Below are positions 1 through 8,019 of a stretch of DNA of 34,900 nucleotides, one piece after another. The DNA comes from a bacterium (GTDB taxonomy: Bacteria; CSSED10-310; JAFGSJ01), in assembly GCA_016934675.1 (NCBI GenBank), contig JAFGSJ010000122.1, positions 1-34,900 of the forward strand, read 5' to 3'. The translations under genes and the position numbers were made by a program. How positions within the stretch are numbered: position 1 is the first letter of the stretch; each line of letters starts with the position of its first letter. The notes beneath the pieces are model-generated. The model saw only the letters and a program-made list of their open reading frames with translations. It made no database searches and was not told the DNA's origin.

Positions 1-186
1 ACGTGGGCTCTTTCCCGTTCAATACCAAAAAGCCCCACTGAAGCGATTGTTGATGTATTGTAATTCAATGCTGCGAAGCAGCAAGCAGCGCAGGTCCGAA
101 GAACCAGGCTTCAGCCTGGTTTCGGTCAGAACACGAATCCCGGGCTGCGACGCTGCCTATTTCCATATCTGCTGATGAAAAATGCA
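1..186. other. Left-edge non-coding stretch with hairpins
   Basis: No convincing gene lies here. The stretch is the 3' flank of the minus-strand rhomboid operon. It contains a small GCTGC/GAA/GCAGC hairpin at 70-82 and a larger perfect hairpin at 102-121 that is listed separately. Open frames that run through here into the rhomboid gene have no recognisable protein character and are out-of-frame shadows. Confidence 0.6.
102..121 (-). terminator. Hairpin 3' of the rhomboid operon
   Basis: A perfect 9-bp inverted repeat (AACCAGGCT, 2-base centre, AGCCTGGTT) lies about 65 bases after the rhomboid stop codon. On the minus strand it is followed by CTTCGG rather than a U-run. It is therefore at best a weak intrinsic terminator or a 3'-end stabilising hairpin. 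The structure is seen in the sequence; its function is inferred. Confidence 0.4.
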
Positions 187-915
187 TCAGTCCCAGGGAT
201 AAACTTCGTGCCGATAGAGCCGGGGCGGTCTGCGGGGGCGACGTCTCGAACGGAAGACCAAGACACCCAGCAGCCCGGCCAGAAATCCACCGATATGGGC
301 GAACCAGGCCACACCGCCACTGCTGGCGGACATGATCGAACCGAAACCGGACAATACCTGCATCATGAACCAGATGACAATAAAAAAGATCGCCGGTATT
401 TCGATGATATCGAAAAAAATGAAAATAAAGATCAAGGTCCGGACCCGGGCCCAGGGATAGAGCACGACATAGGCCCCTAAAACGCCGGCGATGGCCCCGG
501 AAGCCCCGATGGTCGGAACAAGCGAATCGAGATTCATGACCACGTGCCCCAGACTGGCCAATACTCCGCACAATAGGTAAAAAACCAGGTATTTGAAATG
601 ACCGAGCCGGTCCTCGACATTATCACCGAAAATATACAGAAAGAGCATATTGCCGATCAGGTGAAACCAACCGCCATGGAGAAATAGTGAACTGAACAGG
701 GGCAGCACGGCCACGGACAGGTATCCGACCAAGTCCGGCTCGGGATGATAAGCCCGGGTAAAAGCACCGGGAATGACTCCGAAATGTTGGATGAATTGCT
801 CCAATTCAGGACCCAACGCTAACTCGAACAAGAACACGATGCAATTGGCGCTGATCAGAAAATAATTGACGAAAGGATAGGTCTGGCTGGGGATGGTGTC
901 CTTGAGTGGAATCAT
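187..915 (-). CDS. Rhomboid family intramembrane serine protease
   Basis: A 242-residue polytopic membrane protein. The rhomboid catalytic serine sits in GASGAIAG (S139) and the partner histidine in FAHIGGFLAG (H207). HLIGN (H85, N89) supplies the oxyanion-hole residues, so all key residues are present. Known rhomboids cleave substrate transmembrane helices within the bilayer. About six hydrophobic segments are visible, and the C-terminal tail from residue 222 is Arg-rich and probably cytoplasmic. I chose the ATG at 913-915 because it overlaps the stop of the upstream cysteine-cluster gene as ATGA, which signals translational coupling; a longer frame starting at 1119 only duplicates that gene out of frame. 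It is the last gene of the helicase-YkgJ-rhomboid operon. No substrate can be inferred. Family assignment is firm. Confidence 0.93.
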   Translation of the reverse strand: MIPLKDTIPSQTYPFVNYFLISANCIVFLFELALGPELEQFIQHFGVIPGAFTRAYHPEPDLVGYLSVAVLPLFSSLFLHGGWFHLIGNMLFLYIFGDNVEDRLGHFKYLVFYLLCGVLASLGHVVMNLDSLVPTIGASGAIAGVLGAYVVLYPWARVRTLIFIFIFFDIIEIPAIFFIVIWFMMQVLSGFGSIMSASSGGVAWFAHIGGFLAGLLGVLVFRSRRRPRRPPRLYRHEVYPWD

Positions 916-1301
916 TTCTTCGTTTTCTGCCTTCCGGTCTTCCTGACCAAACGTTGAAGTTCCGGGCATCTCTTCAAAGCTTCCCGGTATTCGGCCATGG
1001 ACGAAAATTGATAAGGATAGGTCCGGCAGGATTGTGGTCGAACAGGATAGATCTCGCATTGGTTTTGGCTGTCTAAGAAGCAATGCGGTCGGAAGGATGG
1101 GCTGGAAAGCAGGTCCCAACCACGGTCATGGGTCAGATACTGCTGGGTGAAGGTAAGCTGGTCCAGTCCGAGAAATGCGGCAATCGCGGTAATTTCAGAA
1201 GCTGTGACATAAACCCAACCCGACGTGGCGCAGCATGCTCCGCAACGCTGACATTTGAATGAGCCGTTTAGGTCGAGTTGAATGCCGATGTCGGAATTCA
1301 T
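912..1301 (-). CDS. YkgJ-family cysteine cluster protein
   Basis: A 129-residue protein with the YkgJ/UPF0153 signature: an N-terminal CxxCGxCC cluster (C17, C20, C23, C24) followed by C74, C82 and C92 in the HCF...QCxIY...RPxSCRxYP pattern. These cysteines are thought to bind a metal (Zn, or an Fe-S centre); the biochemical role of the family is not established. The ATG overlaps the upstream helicase stop as TAATG, and its own stop overlaps the rhomboid start as ATGA. The three genes are therefore almost certainly made from one mRNA with coupled translation. The C-terminus is Lys/Arg-rich. Family membership is clear; the function is unknown. Confidence 0.9.
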   Translation of the reverse strand: MNSDIGIQLDLNGSFKCQRCGACCATSGWVYVTASEITAIAAFLGLDQLTFTQQYLTHDRGWDLLSSPSFRPHCFLDSQNQCEIYPVRPQSCRTYPYQFSSMAEYREALKRCPELQRLVRKTGRQKTKK

Positions 1302-4300
1302 TATTCGTGACCCCCCTTCTCCTGCTCAAGACAGAACAAGTGGGCTAAACTGCTTGACCAGTCAAGAGGGATATGAATGATCTGGTCCATTTTTTTTGTC
1401 CGGGTCAATAGAAAGTTATGGACCAGACCGAACCGGAAAATGTCACGGGTGATCTCGACATCCTTGCGACAGTATTGGGCGATGAGTTCGAGACGGCCCT
1501 GTTTGAACCATTCGAGGGCTTGCAGGCCGTCAGCGGATTTGGCGCTTTTCAGGGTGGCTTCAGCCAGTTGGTTCAAGCTCACTCGCTTACCCAAGACCCG
1601 GTTGACTTCGCGACAGATATCGAATGAGGGTAGAGAAGCAAAATCGAAGGCACTATAACCGCGCAGGACGGTATAATCAAATGAAATCGAGTTAAAACCC
1701 ACGATCAGATCGGCGCTGCGGAGATGATCGATAGCCTGCTCGATCGTTTCTTCACTGTATTCGAAGTAATCATCATGGATCGAGTCGTAGAGCACGCAGA
1801 CCGAGACTCTCATCAAGTGGGCATTATGCCAGCCTCCGACGTCATGCGAGCTTTTCTGGGTCTCGAGATCGAACACCACGATACGTTTCTGTTCTTCGAG
1901 TCGGGTCCGACCGGGTATACTAGGCGTGGAAGTCGGCCAGATCTGATCGGCCTTTTTGCCCTGCGGAGCCGAACTTGACCGGTCTGGCCCGAAATCCTGA
2001 CCGGGTTGAGCGTCGAGAAGTTCGGGTCGAATCTCTTCACCGAGTAAAAGATTCAAGGTGATAATCGAGCCACGTTTATCCAAAGGTTTATTGCCCGAAC
2101 CGCATTTGGGGGAATGGATGCAGGAGGGACAGCCCTCCTCGCAGGGACAGGAGCCGACCACCCGGACGGTCCGCTGCAGGAGTTGATCGATGACTTCATA
2201 TGCCCGGGCCGCCAGACCCACTCCACCCGAATGCCCATCGTACATGAAGATGACGCCCTTTTCGATCTGTTCGTGCCTGGGCATACACACTCCACCCACA
2301 TCATTGCGATCACACAGGGCAAAAAGCGGGAACAGTGAGAGCGCGGCATGCTCGATCCCATGAAGGCTGCCCATATAATGACAACCATGTTCCAGCAGGA
2401 ATTGCTGGACTTCCGGCTCGATCTCGATCCAGATTCCGACCGTCTCGAAAGTCAGAGGCGGAAAATCGAGCGGGACCTGATCGATCAGTTCCTGACCCAT
2501 GATCCGTTTGCGTTGGAAGCCCTTAATGGTTTCGGTGACTTTGAGTCGTCCCTGATTGATCACGAAGTTCAGGACCCTTTTCGTGTTCGTGGTAGTCAGG
2601 ATTTCCGTTTCTTTCTCTGCCAGGGCCATGGTGTAATAATCGTATTCGACTTCACGGGCCATGATCAATCGCCTGCTCTCATCGACCTCCTCGATGAAAT
2701 ACTGCCGCCCGCGATGCAGATAAATCGCCCCGGGATGACATTCGACATAACGTTGCCGGCCACTGACCTGGCCGATGACCTTTTTGTCTTCGAGCACAAT
2801 CGTGAAGGGAACCCCCATGGAACGGATATCCATATCGCGATGGGGCTGGGCATTGACTGCGAACCACTGCCGTCCGTTGGCGCTTTTTTCCAGGCGATGC
2901 GCCTGGACCAGCTCCTCCAGTTCCGGCTGATAACGATTGGTATCGAACACATGCTCGTCGCTCCTGAGCGGGATTTCCGCGGCCGCGCAGACCAGGTGAT
3001 TGGAAAGGATCTCGCTGTTATCCGCGTCAACCACTGCCCTCTCACACGGGCGTCCGAAAAAATCGTTCGGATTGAGTATGAAGTACTGGTCCAAGGCGTC
3101 CGGTCCGGCAATCATCATGATCAGTGATTCACGGTCTTTGCGTCCGACCCGACCGCCCCGTTGCCAGGTTGCGGTGATAGTACCGGGATAGCCGACCAGC
3201 AGGCAGGCATCGAGCCCGCCGATATCGATGCCCATCTCGAGGGCGCTGGTCGAGATAACCCCGTCAAGTTCACCTGCGAAGAGGTCCTTTTCGATCTGAC
3301 GCCGCTCCTCGGGCAAAAAACCGGCCCGATAGGCGCTGATCCTTGAGCGAAGTGCGGGATTGCTCTCGAGGACCCAGGTATATAATAACTCAGTGATCTT
3401 GCGCGATCTCGTGAAAGCGATGGTCTTGAGTCCAGCTTCGATACAAGCTGACATCAAGCGGGCTGCTTCGGTATAAGGACTGAGATTGGGATTGAAAAAG
3501 ATGAAATGCTTAGCTTTCGAGGGGGCCCCGCTTTCAGTTATAATCTCGAACTTTTCGTTTACCAGCGACTCGGCCAGTTCCTTCGGGTTCTCGATGGTGG
3601 CCGAGGCGGCTACATAGCGGACCGTCGAGCCATAAAAATCTGTTAAACGCCGGATTCGGCGGAAAATCTGCAAAATATGCGAACCGAATACACCCCGATA
3701 GGTATGTAATTCATCGATGACAATGTATTTCAGGTTTCGAAAAAGCTTTTCCCAGTGGGTATGGGCAGGCATGATCCCATGGTGGAGCATATCGGGATTG
3801 GTGATCAGAATTCTGGGCAGGTGGGTCCGTATCTTCTGACGCTGGGCTTTGGGCGTATCACCGTCATAAATGGCCGCACTCAGGTCAGACCGATCGGCCA
3901 TCTGCTGAAACAACTGTTCGAGCCTGGCCAATTGGTCCTGTTCCAGGGCTTTCAGGGGGAAAAGATACAGGGCTCGGGCCGTGGGATCGTGTTCGAGCAT
4001 CTCGATGATCGGGATGTTGAAGGCCAGTGATTTACCCGAAGCGGTCGGTGTGACCAGAACGATGTTTTTTCCGGCCCGGACCAGATCGATGGCCTCGGCC
4101 TGATGAGTGTACAACCGGTCGATACCACTCCGGTTCAGGGCGGCTTCAAGCCAATCCGGCAGACCGCCCGTCGGCTGACCATACGCCGCCGGCACCTCGG
4201 CAATGTGATGATGATAAATCAGGGATTGCCTGAAAGGATCGGTCTTCTTCAGATGTCGGATAAACGTTTCCAGATTCAGGGGCCCGGGGGCCGGCTTTTT

Positions 4301-4318
4301 TCTCTTTCTCGGTCTCAT
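1301..4318 (-). CDS. MrfA-like DEAD/H helicase fused to MrfB-like DEDD exonuclease
   Basis: 1005 residues in two enzymatic parts. Residues ~1-770 form an SF2 helicase: Walker A TPTASGKS (90-97), DELH box (202-205), SAT (239-241) and motif VI QRGGRVGRKD (386-395). They end in the DUF1998-type cysteine cluster (C724, C726, C730, C733, C739), as in Bacillus MrfA/YprA. After a ~40-residue linker, residues ~812-970 form a DnaQ-like ribonuclease-H-fold exonuclease: DxE (D817, E819), NxxxFD (N876, D881) and YxxxD (Y949, D953), a complete DEDDy set resembling MrfB/YprB. In Bacillus subtilis these are two adjacent genes acting in repair of mitomycin C damage; here they are one polypeptide, so a helicase-nuclease repair machine is the likely role. 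The start has only a weak ribosome-binding site. The gene heads an operon with YkgJ and rhomboid genes. Confidence 0.92.
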   Translation of the reverse strand: MRPRKRKKPAPGPLNLETFIRHLKKTDPFRQSLIYHHHIAEVPAAYGQPTGGLPDWLEAALNRSGIDRLYTHQAEAIDLVRAGKNIVLVTPTASGKSLAFNIPIIEMLEHDPTARALYLFPLKALEQDQLARLEQLFQQMADRSDLSAAIYDGDTPKAQRQKIRTHLPRILITNPDMLHHGIMPAHTHWEKLFRNLKYIVIDELHTYRGVFGSHILQIFRRIRRLTDFYGSTVRYVAASATIENPKELAESLVNEKFEIITESGAPSKAKHFIFFNPNLSPYTEAARLMSACIEAGLKTIAFTRSRKITELLYTWVLESNPALRSRISAYRAGFLPEERRQIEKDLFAGELDGVISTSALEMGIDIGGLDACLLVGYPGTITATWQRGGRVGRKDRESLIMMIAGPDALDQYFILNPNDFFGRPCERAVVDADNSEILSNHLVCAAAEIPLRSDEHVFDTNRYQPELEELVQAHRLEKSANGRQWFAVNAQPHRDMDIRSMGVPFTIVLEDKKVIGQVSGRQRYVECHPGAIYLHRGRQYFIEEVDESRRLIMAREVEYDYYTMALAEKETEILTTTNTKRVLNFVINQGRLKVTETIKGFQRKRIMGQELIDQVPLDFPPLTFETVGIWIEIEPEVQQFLLEHGCHYMGSLHGIEHAALSLFPLFALCDRNDVGGVCMPRHEQIEKGVIFMYDGHSGGVGLAARAYEVIDQLLQRTVRVVGSCPCEEGCPSCIHSPKCGSGNKPLDKRGSIITLNLLLGEEIRPELLDAQPGQDFGPDRSSSAPQGKKADQIWPTSTPSIPGRTRLEEQKRIVVFDLETQKSSHDVGGWHNAHLMRVSVCVLYDSIHDDYFEYSEETIEQAIDHLRSADLIVGFNSISFDYTVLRGYSAFDFASLPSFDICREVNRVLGKRVSLNQLAEATLKSAKSADGLQALEWFKQGRLELIAQYCRKDVEITRDIFRFGLVHNFLLTRTKKMDQIIHIPLDWSSSLAHLFCLEQEKGGHE

Positions 4319-4404
4319 AGCATGTATCGCGGCACAATCTGCTCTGTTTCAAGGTTGTGATAAAAATGCTTCATCGTAATATCGAGTCCGGTTACGAAAT
4401 GAAA

Positions 4405-4434
4405 ATCATATCTTGTATTTTCCAACTTTAGCAA
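4405..4434 (-). promoter_or_regulatory. Candidate promoter of the helicase-nuclease operon
   Basis: Read on the minus strand: TTGCTA (4434-4429), an 18-base spacer, then TATGAT (4410-4405). This lies about 90 bases upstream of the helicase start. It overlaps the opposing candidate promoter of the transporter gene. This is a match by eye only. Confidence 0.4.
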
Positions 4435-4440
4435 TAGTAT
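4413..4440 (+). promoter_or_regulatory. Candidate promoter of the ion transporter
   Basis: TTGTAT (4413-4418), a 16-base spacer and TAGTAT (4435-4440), about 80 bases upstream of the transporter start. It is interleaved with the divergent promoter on the other strand, so the two units may compete for RNA polymerase. Confidence 0.4.
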
Positions 4441-4518
4441 CATGGGACTATAACAACAAGGGGCAGGTTCATCATCAAGGAAATGATCGGTACAATGAAG
4501 GATTGTGAGTGAAGGAAC

Positions 4519-5781
4519 ATGTTGGTAAATCATTATCTGGTCCTGTTCATTTTTATTCTGACCTATGTTTTCATATCGGTGCAGCGCATTCCATGGGTCA
4601 GACTGGACCGGCCCTCGGGGGTCACCATCGGCTCGGCCCTGCTGCTCATTATCGGGGTGATCGATCTCGAGCAGGCTTTTTCCTATATCGATCCGGATGT
4701 TCTTCTGTTCCTGCTGGGCATGATGGTCATGATCGCCTATCTCGAATTTTCCGGTTTTTTTGAAACCATTGCCATCTGGATGATCAGACATGCCCATTCA
4801 ACCAAGAAACTGTTATTCCTAACGATTCTCAGTTCGGCCCTGCTCTCGGCCTTTTTTGTCAATGATACGGTCTGTCTGCTGATCACCCCGGTCATCCTGA
4901 GAGCGACCAGGCTCGTGAAAATAAGTCCGTTACCATATCTGTTGGGCGTTGCAACGTCCGCAAACATAGGCTCGGCCCTGACCATCACCGGAAATCCCCA
5001 AAATATGTACATCGGGATACATGCACAGGTTTCTTATCTCAACTTCATTCTGATCATGCTTGTTCCGGTAGTCCTGGGATTGATAATAAATTATGCCGTT
5101 ATCCGGCTGGTTTTCCGTCGTGAGATCAACAGCTATCAGTTCTCGATTGGGACATTCGAACCCGTCAAGCTGGACCGGGTTTTGCTGAGTAAAACCCTGG
5201 GCGCACTGATGGTGACCCTGACCTTGTTCAGTTGCGGGTATGGTTATTCCCGGTCCGCCTTCATCGGCATGGCCCTCATTTTTCTCATCGGTCATGTTCG
5301 CCCACGCCAGGTCTTGAAGAATTTGAACTGGACCATCCTGCTTTTCTTTGCCGGACTGTTTATTGTCATGGGCGCATTTCGGCAGGCAGGTTATATGGAC
5401 TATATCGTGGGCCTGTCGCAGCAGTATCTGGAACGGGATGGATTTGAACTTTTCTCGGGTCTGTCGCTGATCACCCTGCTCCTTTCAAACCTGGTCAGTA
5501 ATGTGCCGGCAGTCATTCTTATGCAACCGATCATCGAGAATCTGGGCAATACAAACCAACTCTGGATATTGCTGGCCATGTCCTCGACCTTTGCTGGTAA
5601 TCTGACCTTGCTCGGTTCCGTAGCCAACCTGATCGTGGTTGAAGAAGCCCAGATCCATCAGGTCACCATCACTTTTTGGGACTATGTCAAAGTCGGTGTG
5701 CCTATAACCATACTCACAGTCTTTCTGGGCACACTCTGGCTGTCTCTCGAATGGTCGTTTCTCCTGGCCCGGGTCACCTGA
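4519..5781 (+). CDS. ArsB/NhaD (ion transporter superfamily) membrane permease
   Basis: 420 residues, almost entirely hydrophobic, with about 10-11 membrane segments in two pseudo-symmetric halves. The first half carries FFVNDTVCLLITP (112-124) and GSALTITGNPQN (151-162). The second half repeats the pattern as SNLVSNVPAVI (~325-335) and NLTLLGSVANLIV (~363). These paired motifs are typical of the IT superfamily (ArsB, NhaD, DASS/SLC13, CitM). The substrate could be arsenite, a dicarboxylate, sulfate or Na+/H+; the sequence does not decide it. No arsR or arsC lies nearby, which argues mildly against an arsenic role. A purine-rich GAAGGA stands just before the ATG. The gene is transcribed divergently from the helicase operon and appears to be a single-gene unit. 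Confidence 0.85.
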   Translation: MLVNHYLVLFIFILTYVFISVQRIPWVRLDRPSGVTIGSALLLIIGVIDLEQAFSYIDPDVLLFLLGMMVMIAYLEFSGFFETIAIWMIRHAHSTKKLLFLTILSSALLSAFFVNDTVCLLITPVILRATRLVKISPLPYLLGVATSANIGSALTITGNPQNMYIGIHAQVSYLNFILIMLVPVVLGLIINYAVIRLVFRREINSYQFSIGTFEPVKLDRVLLSKTLGALMVTLTLFSCGYGYSRSAFIGMALIFLIGHVRPRQVLKNLNWTILLFFAGLFIVMGAFRQAGYMDYIVGLSQQYLERDGFELFSGLSLITLLLSNLVSNVPAVILMQPIIENLGNTNQLWILLAMSSTFAGNLTLLGSVANLIVVEEAQIHQVTITFWDYVKVGVPITILTVFLGTLWLSLEWSFLLARVT

Positions 5782-5836
5782 TCAGAATCATGATCCCATG
5801 ACGGACCACTGTATTAACATTGCGAAATCGGATCAT

Positions 5837-5865
5837 TTGCCTTAATTGATCATGTACGATATACT
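5837..5865 (+). promoter_or_regulatory. Candidate sigma-70 promoter of the tandem-receiver gene
   Basis: TTGCCT (5837-5842), a 17-base spacer and TATACT (5860-5865). The expected start point is near 5872, giving a ~36-base leader to the ATG at 5908. The following ABC genes have no clear promoter of their own, so transcription may continue into them. Confidence 0.55.
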
Positions 5866-5907
5866 GTACCATTGCCTGTCCACCCGAAAAGCACGGGGAA
5901 AGCCGTT

Positions 5908-6939
5908 ATGTTGCTCCGAAAAATTATCATTATCGATCGGGACAAAAAAATTGCCGAATTACTCGAATCTTGTTTCAAGGCAGAGGGTTACCTGACCTAT
6001 GCCACCAATTCAGTCGATCATGTTCTGGAGTATATGGAGGGATCGAGAACAGACATACTCGTCGTTGATAGCCTGTTGCCTGATGATGGTGCATATACCC
6101 TTTTACGGAATATACGTCAGAAACCGGAGGGACGCATCCTGCCCATTGCTCTGATTATCAGCAGCCGTCCCGTTCATGCGGACCGGCAGACTTTTCTGAT
6201 GCGGCAATTTCGAGTGCCCCTGGTCATAAAAAAACCATACCGGATTTCAACCCTGCTCAAGACAATCGATACTTTTTTCGCTTCCTCCGAAACACGATCA
6301 ATACCAATTGGACAACTCAATGATCTTGATGATAATCCAAGCGGATCAACCTCTTCAGAGGACGAGGTCAAGACCATAACCACCGAACCGGATGATTACA
6401 TTGAATTAATCGAACCTGATGGTGGTGAGGATGTCGAGGGATCGGACAGTCCCGAAAGGCCCGATGAATCCTCCGGGACTGCATCCGTGATCGAACGACA
6501 AACAATGGCAGAAGCCGTCGAGGCCGAACAGATCGAGGAACTTACCGAGGAAGTCGACGAGAGGCGACACATTGTTGTAGTTGATGATGAGCCCACGATC
6601 CTGAAAATATTGACCCGTCTTTTCGAGACCGAAGGATTCAGGGTGAGTATGACCCATAAATCAACAGAAGCCATGAAACTGGTCGCGACTGAAAAACCCG
6701 ATGTGGTCATATCGGATATCATGATGCCGGAACTCGATGGCTACTCTCTCTGTCGTATTATCAAATCCAAACCCGAGCTGGCCAAGACCAAGGTCATTCT
6801 CCTGACAGCCAAAAACCTGACCCAGGACAAAGGTGAAGGCTTCAAATCCGGGGCTGATTTTTTTATGCAAAAACCGATCAATCGTCAAAAACTGGTTTCG
6901 GTGGTCAAGAGTTTACTCAACCTGGCGGAGCAGGGCTGA
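5908..6939 (+). CDS. Tandem receiver-domain (REC-REC) response regulator
   Basis: 343 residues with two CheY-like receiver domains and no output domain. REC1 (about 3-124) has acidic residues D10/D12, phosphoacceptor candidate D54 and the conserved Lys in VIKKP, but Ser where the switch Thr/Ser lies. REC2 (about 220-340) has the full set: D226/D227, D270 in SDIMMPELDG, T300 and K322. The linker (about 125-218) is acidic, rich in Glu, Asp and Ser, and probably unstructured. I chose the ATG at 5908 because GGGGAA sits 7 bases upstream; a TTG 36 bases earlier has no such site. The protein presumably acts by protein-protein contact in a phosphorelay or as a scaffold. No histidine kinase is in the window. 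It lies 47 bases upstream of an ABC importer and may be co-transcribed with it. Confidence 0.9.
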   Translation: MLLRKIIIIDRDKKIAELLESCFKAEGYLTYATNSVDHVLEYMEGSRTDILVVDSLLPDDGAYTLLRNIRQKPEGRILPIALIISSRPVHADRQTFLMRQFRVPLVIKKPYRISTLLKTIDTFFASSETRSIPIGQLNDLDDNPSGSTSSEDEVKTITTEPDDYIELIEPDGGEDVEGSDSPERPDESSGTASVIERQTMAEAVEAEQIEELTEEVDERRHIVVVDDEPTILKILTRLFETEGFRVSMTHKSTEAMKLVATEKPDVVISDIMMPELDGYSLCRIIKSKPELAKTKVILLTAKNLTQDKGEGFKSGADFFMQKPINRQKLVSVVKSLLNLAEQG

Positions 6940-6986
6940 ACAAGACGGACCCAGCCCATCGATCAGATCGTCCGGGGTAATCCCAA

Positions 6987-7985
6987 ATGACGAAGGGATT
7001 GAACCGAAAAATGTTGCGTATCAAAGATCGAGCACAAAGACGGACTAGGTTGACAGCCTATGGTTTTATTCTCCCGGCCGCACTCCTTATTTTTATTTTT
7101 CACATCGTGCCGATTTTTATTTCATTCGGGCTGAGTTTTTTCGAGTGGGACATGCTTGGCAAAGCCCGGTTTATCGGCTTGGATAATTATTATCAATTGA
7201 GTACCGATCGAGAATTCTGGTTGTCGGTGCTGAATACCTGCTTCTATGTGCTCGGAACGGTGCCGTGTTCGATCGGCCTGGCCCTCTTCTTCGCCCTGCT
7301 TCTTCACAGGGTCGTACTCAATCGTGGTCTGTATCGGACCATTTATTTTCTTCCGGTTATTACCTCGTTGAATGCAGTGGCCCTGGTCTGGACCTGGATA
7401 TATCACCCCCAATTCGGCCTGGTTAACGGTTTCTTGTCATGGTTCGGCCTGGCACCACAGCGTTGGATGCTCGAACCACGCGGTATTTTCGATTTGATCC
7501 TGAAGCCGGTCCTGGACCCGATCGGTTTGACCCTCTCGGGTTTTCTAGCCGGACCCAGCCTGGCCCTGACCGGGATAATCGTCATGAGCATCTGGAAAGG
7601 CCTGGGATATAATATTGTTGTGTTACTGGCCGGACTGGGGACCATCCCGCGCGAGTTGTACGAAGCGGCCCGACTCGATGGTGCCGGACGATTAGCCTCA
7701 TTGCGACATATCACCGTACCCCTGATCTCACCCAGCCTCTCCTTCTTACTGATCACATCGACCATTTCCTCTTTCCAGGTATTCAACCAGGTCTACCTGA
7801 TGACCCAGCCGCCGGGTGGCCCGCTGGGGACCACGACCGTGGCCGTTTTCTATCTTTATGAAAAAGGATTTGTCGATTTCGAGATGGGTTATGCCTCGGC
7901 TCTGGCCGTGGTCCTCTTTGTGATACTATTTACGATCACCCTGATCCAGTTCAAACGTGGTGGGGCCCAACAGACAAGCCTGTGA
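6987..7985 (+). CDS. Carbohydrate ABC importer permease, MalF/UgpA type
   Basis: 332 residues. Six or so membrane helices are visible, starting with a strong first helix at ~24-48. The EAA loop that contacts the ATPase is PRELYEAARLDGAG (~221-234), followed by the usual LxxxxxITVPLISP. This is the CUT1-family inner-membrane channel subunit for sugars or glycerol-3-phosphate-type substrates. The ~50-residue stretch between the third and fourth helices (around LEPRGIFDLILKP) is somewhat longer than usual. It is followed by the second permease and the binding protein. The ATPase subunit is absent from this cluster, so a shared ATPase encoded elsewhere is likely. The start ATG has only a weak GGGG upstream. 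Confidence 0.93.
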   Translation: MTKGLNRKMLRIKDRAQRRTRLTAYGFILPAALLIFIFHIVPIFISFGLSFFEWDMLGKARFIGLDNYYQLSTDREFWLSVLNTCFYVLGTVPCSIGLALFFALLLHRVVLNRGLYRTIYFLPVITSLNAVALVWTWIYHPQFGLVNGFLSWFGLAPQRWMLEPRGIFDLILKPVLDPIGLTLSGFLAGPSLALTGIIVMSIWKGLGYNIVVLLAGLGTIPRELYEAARLDGAGRLASLRHITVPLISPSLSFLLITSTISSFQVFNQVYLMTQPPGGPLGTTTVAVFYLYEKGFVDFEMGYASALAVVLFVILFTITLIQFKRGGAQQTSL

Positions 7986-8019
7986 ACGCTTGTCCCGAAA
8001 AGGAGTCTGCTCAACACTC

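Noticed and set aside
65..571. 168-codon minus-strand frame with many Arg and His.
   Set aside because: Frame-shifted shadow of the rhomboid gene.
2348..3127. 259-codon open frame on the plus strand.
   Set aside because: It is antisense to the helicase-nuclease gene, whose motifs cover the same bases; the product has no family character.
4315..4797. 160-codon minus-strand frame spanning the divergent promoter region.
   Set aside because: It overlaps the start of the ion transporter and the promoters, is His/Asp/Gln-rich and matches nothing.
4519..5781. Calling the transporter ArsB (arsenite efflux).
   Set aside because: Only superfamily motifs are seen; there is no arsR, arsC or arsM nearby, so the substrate is left open.
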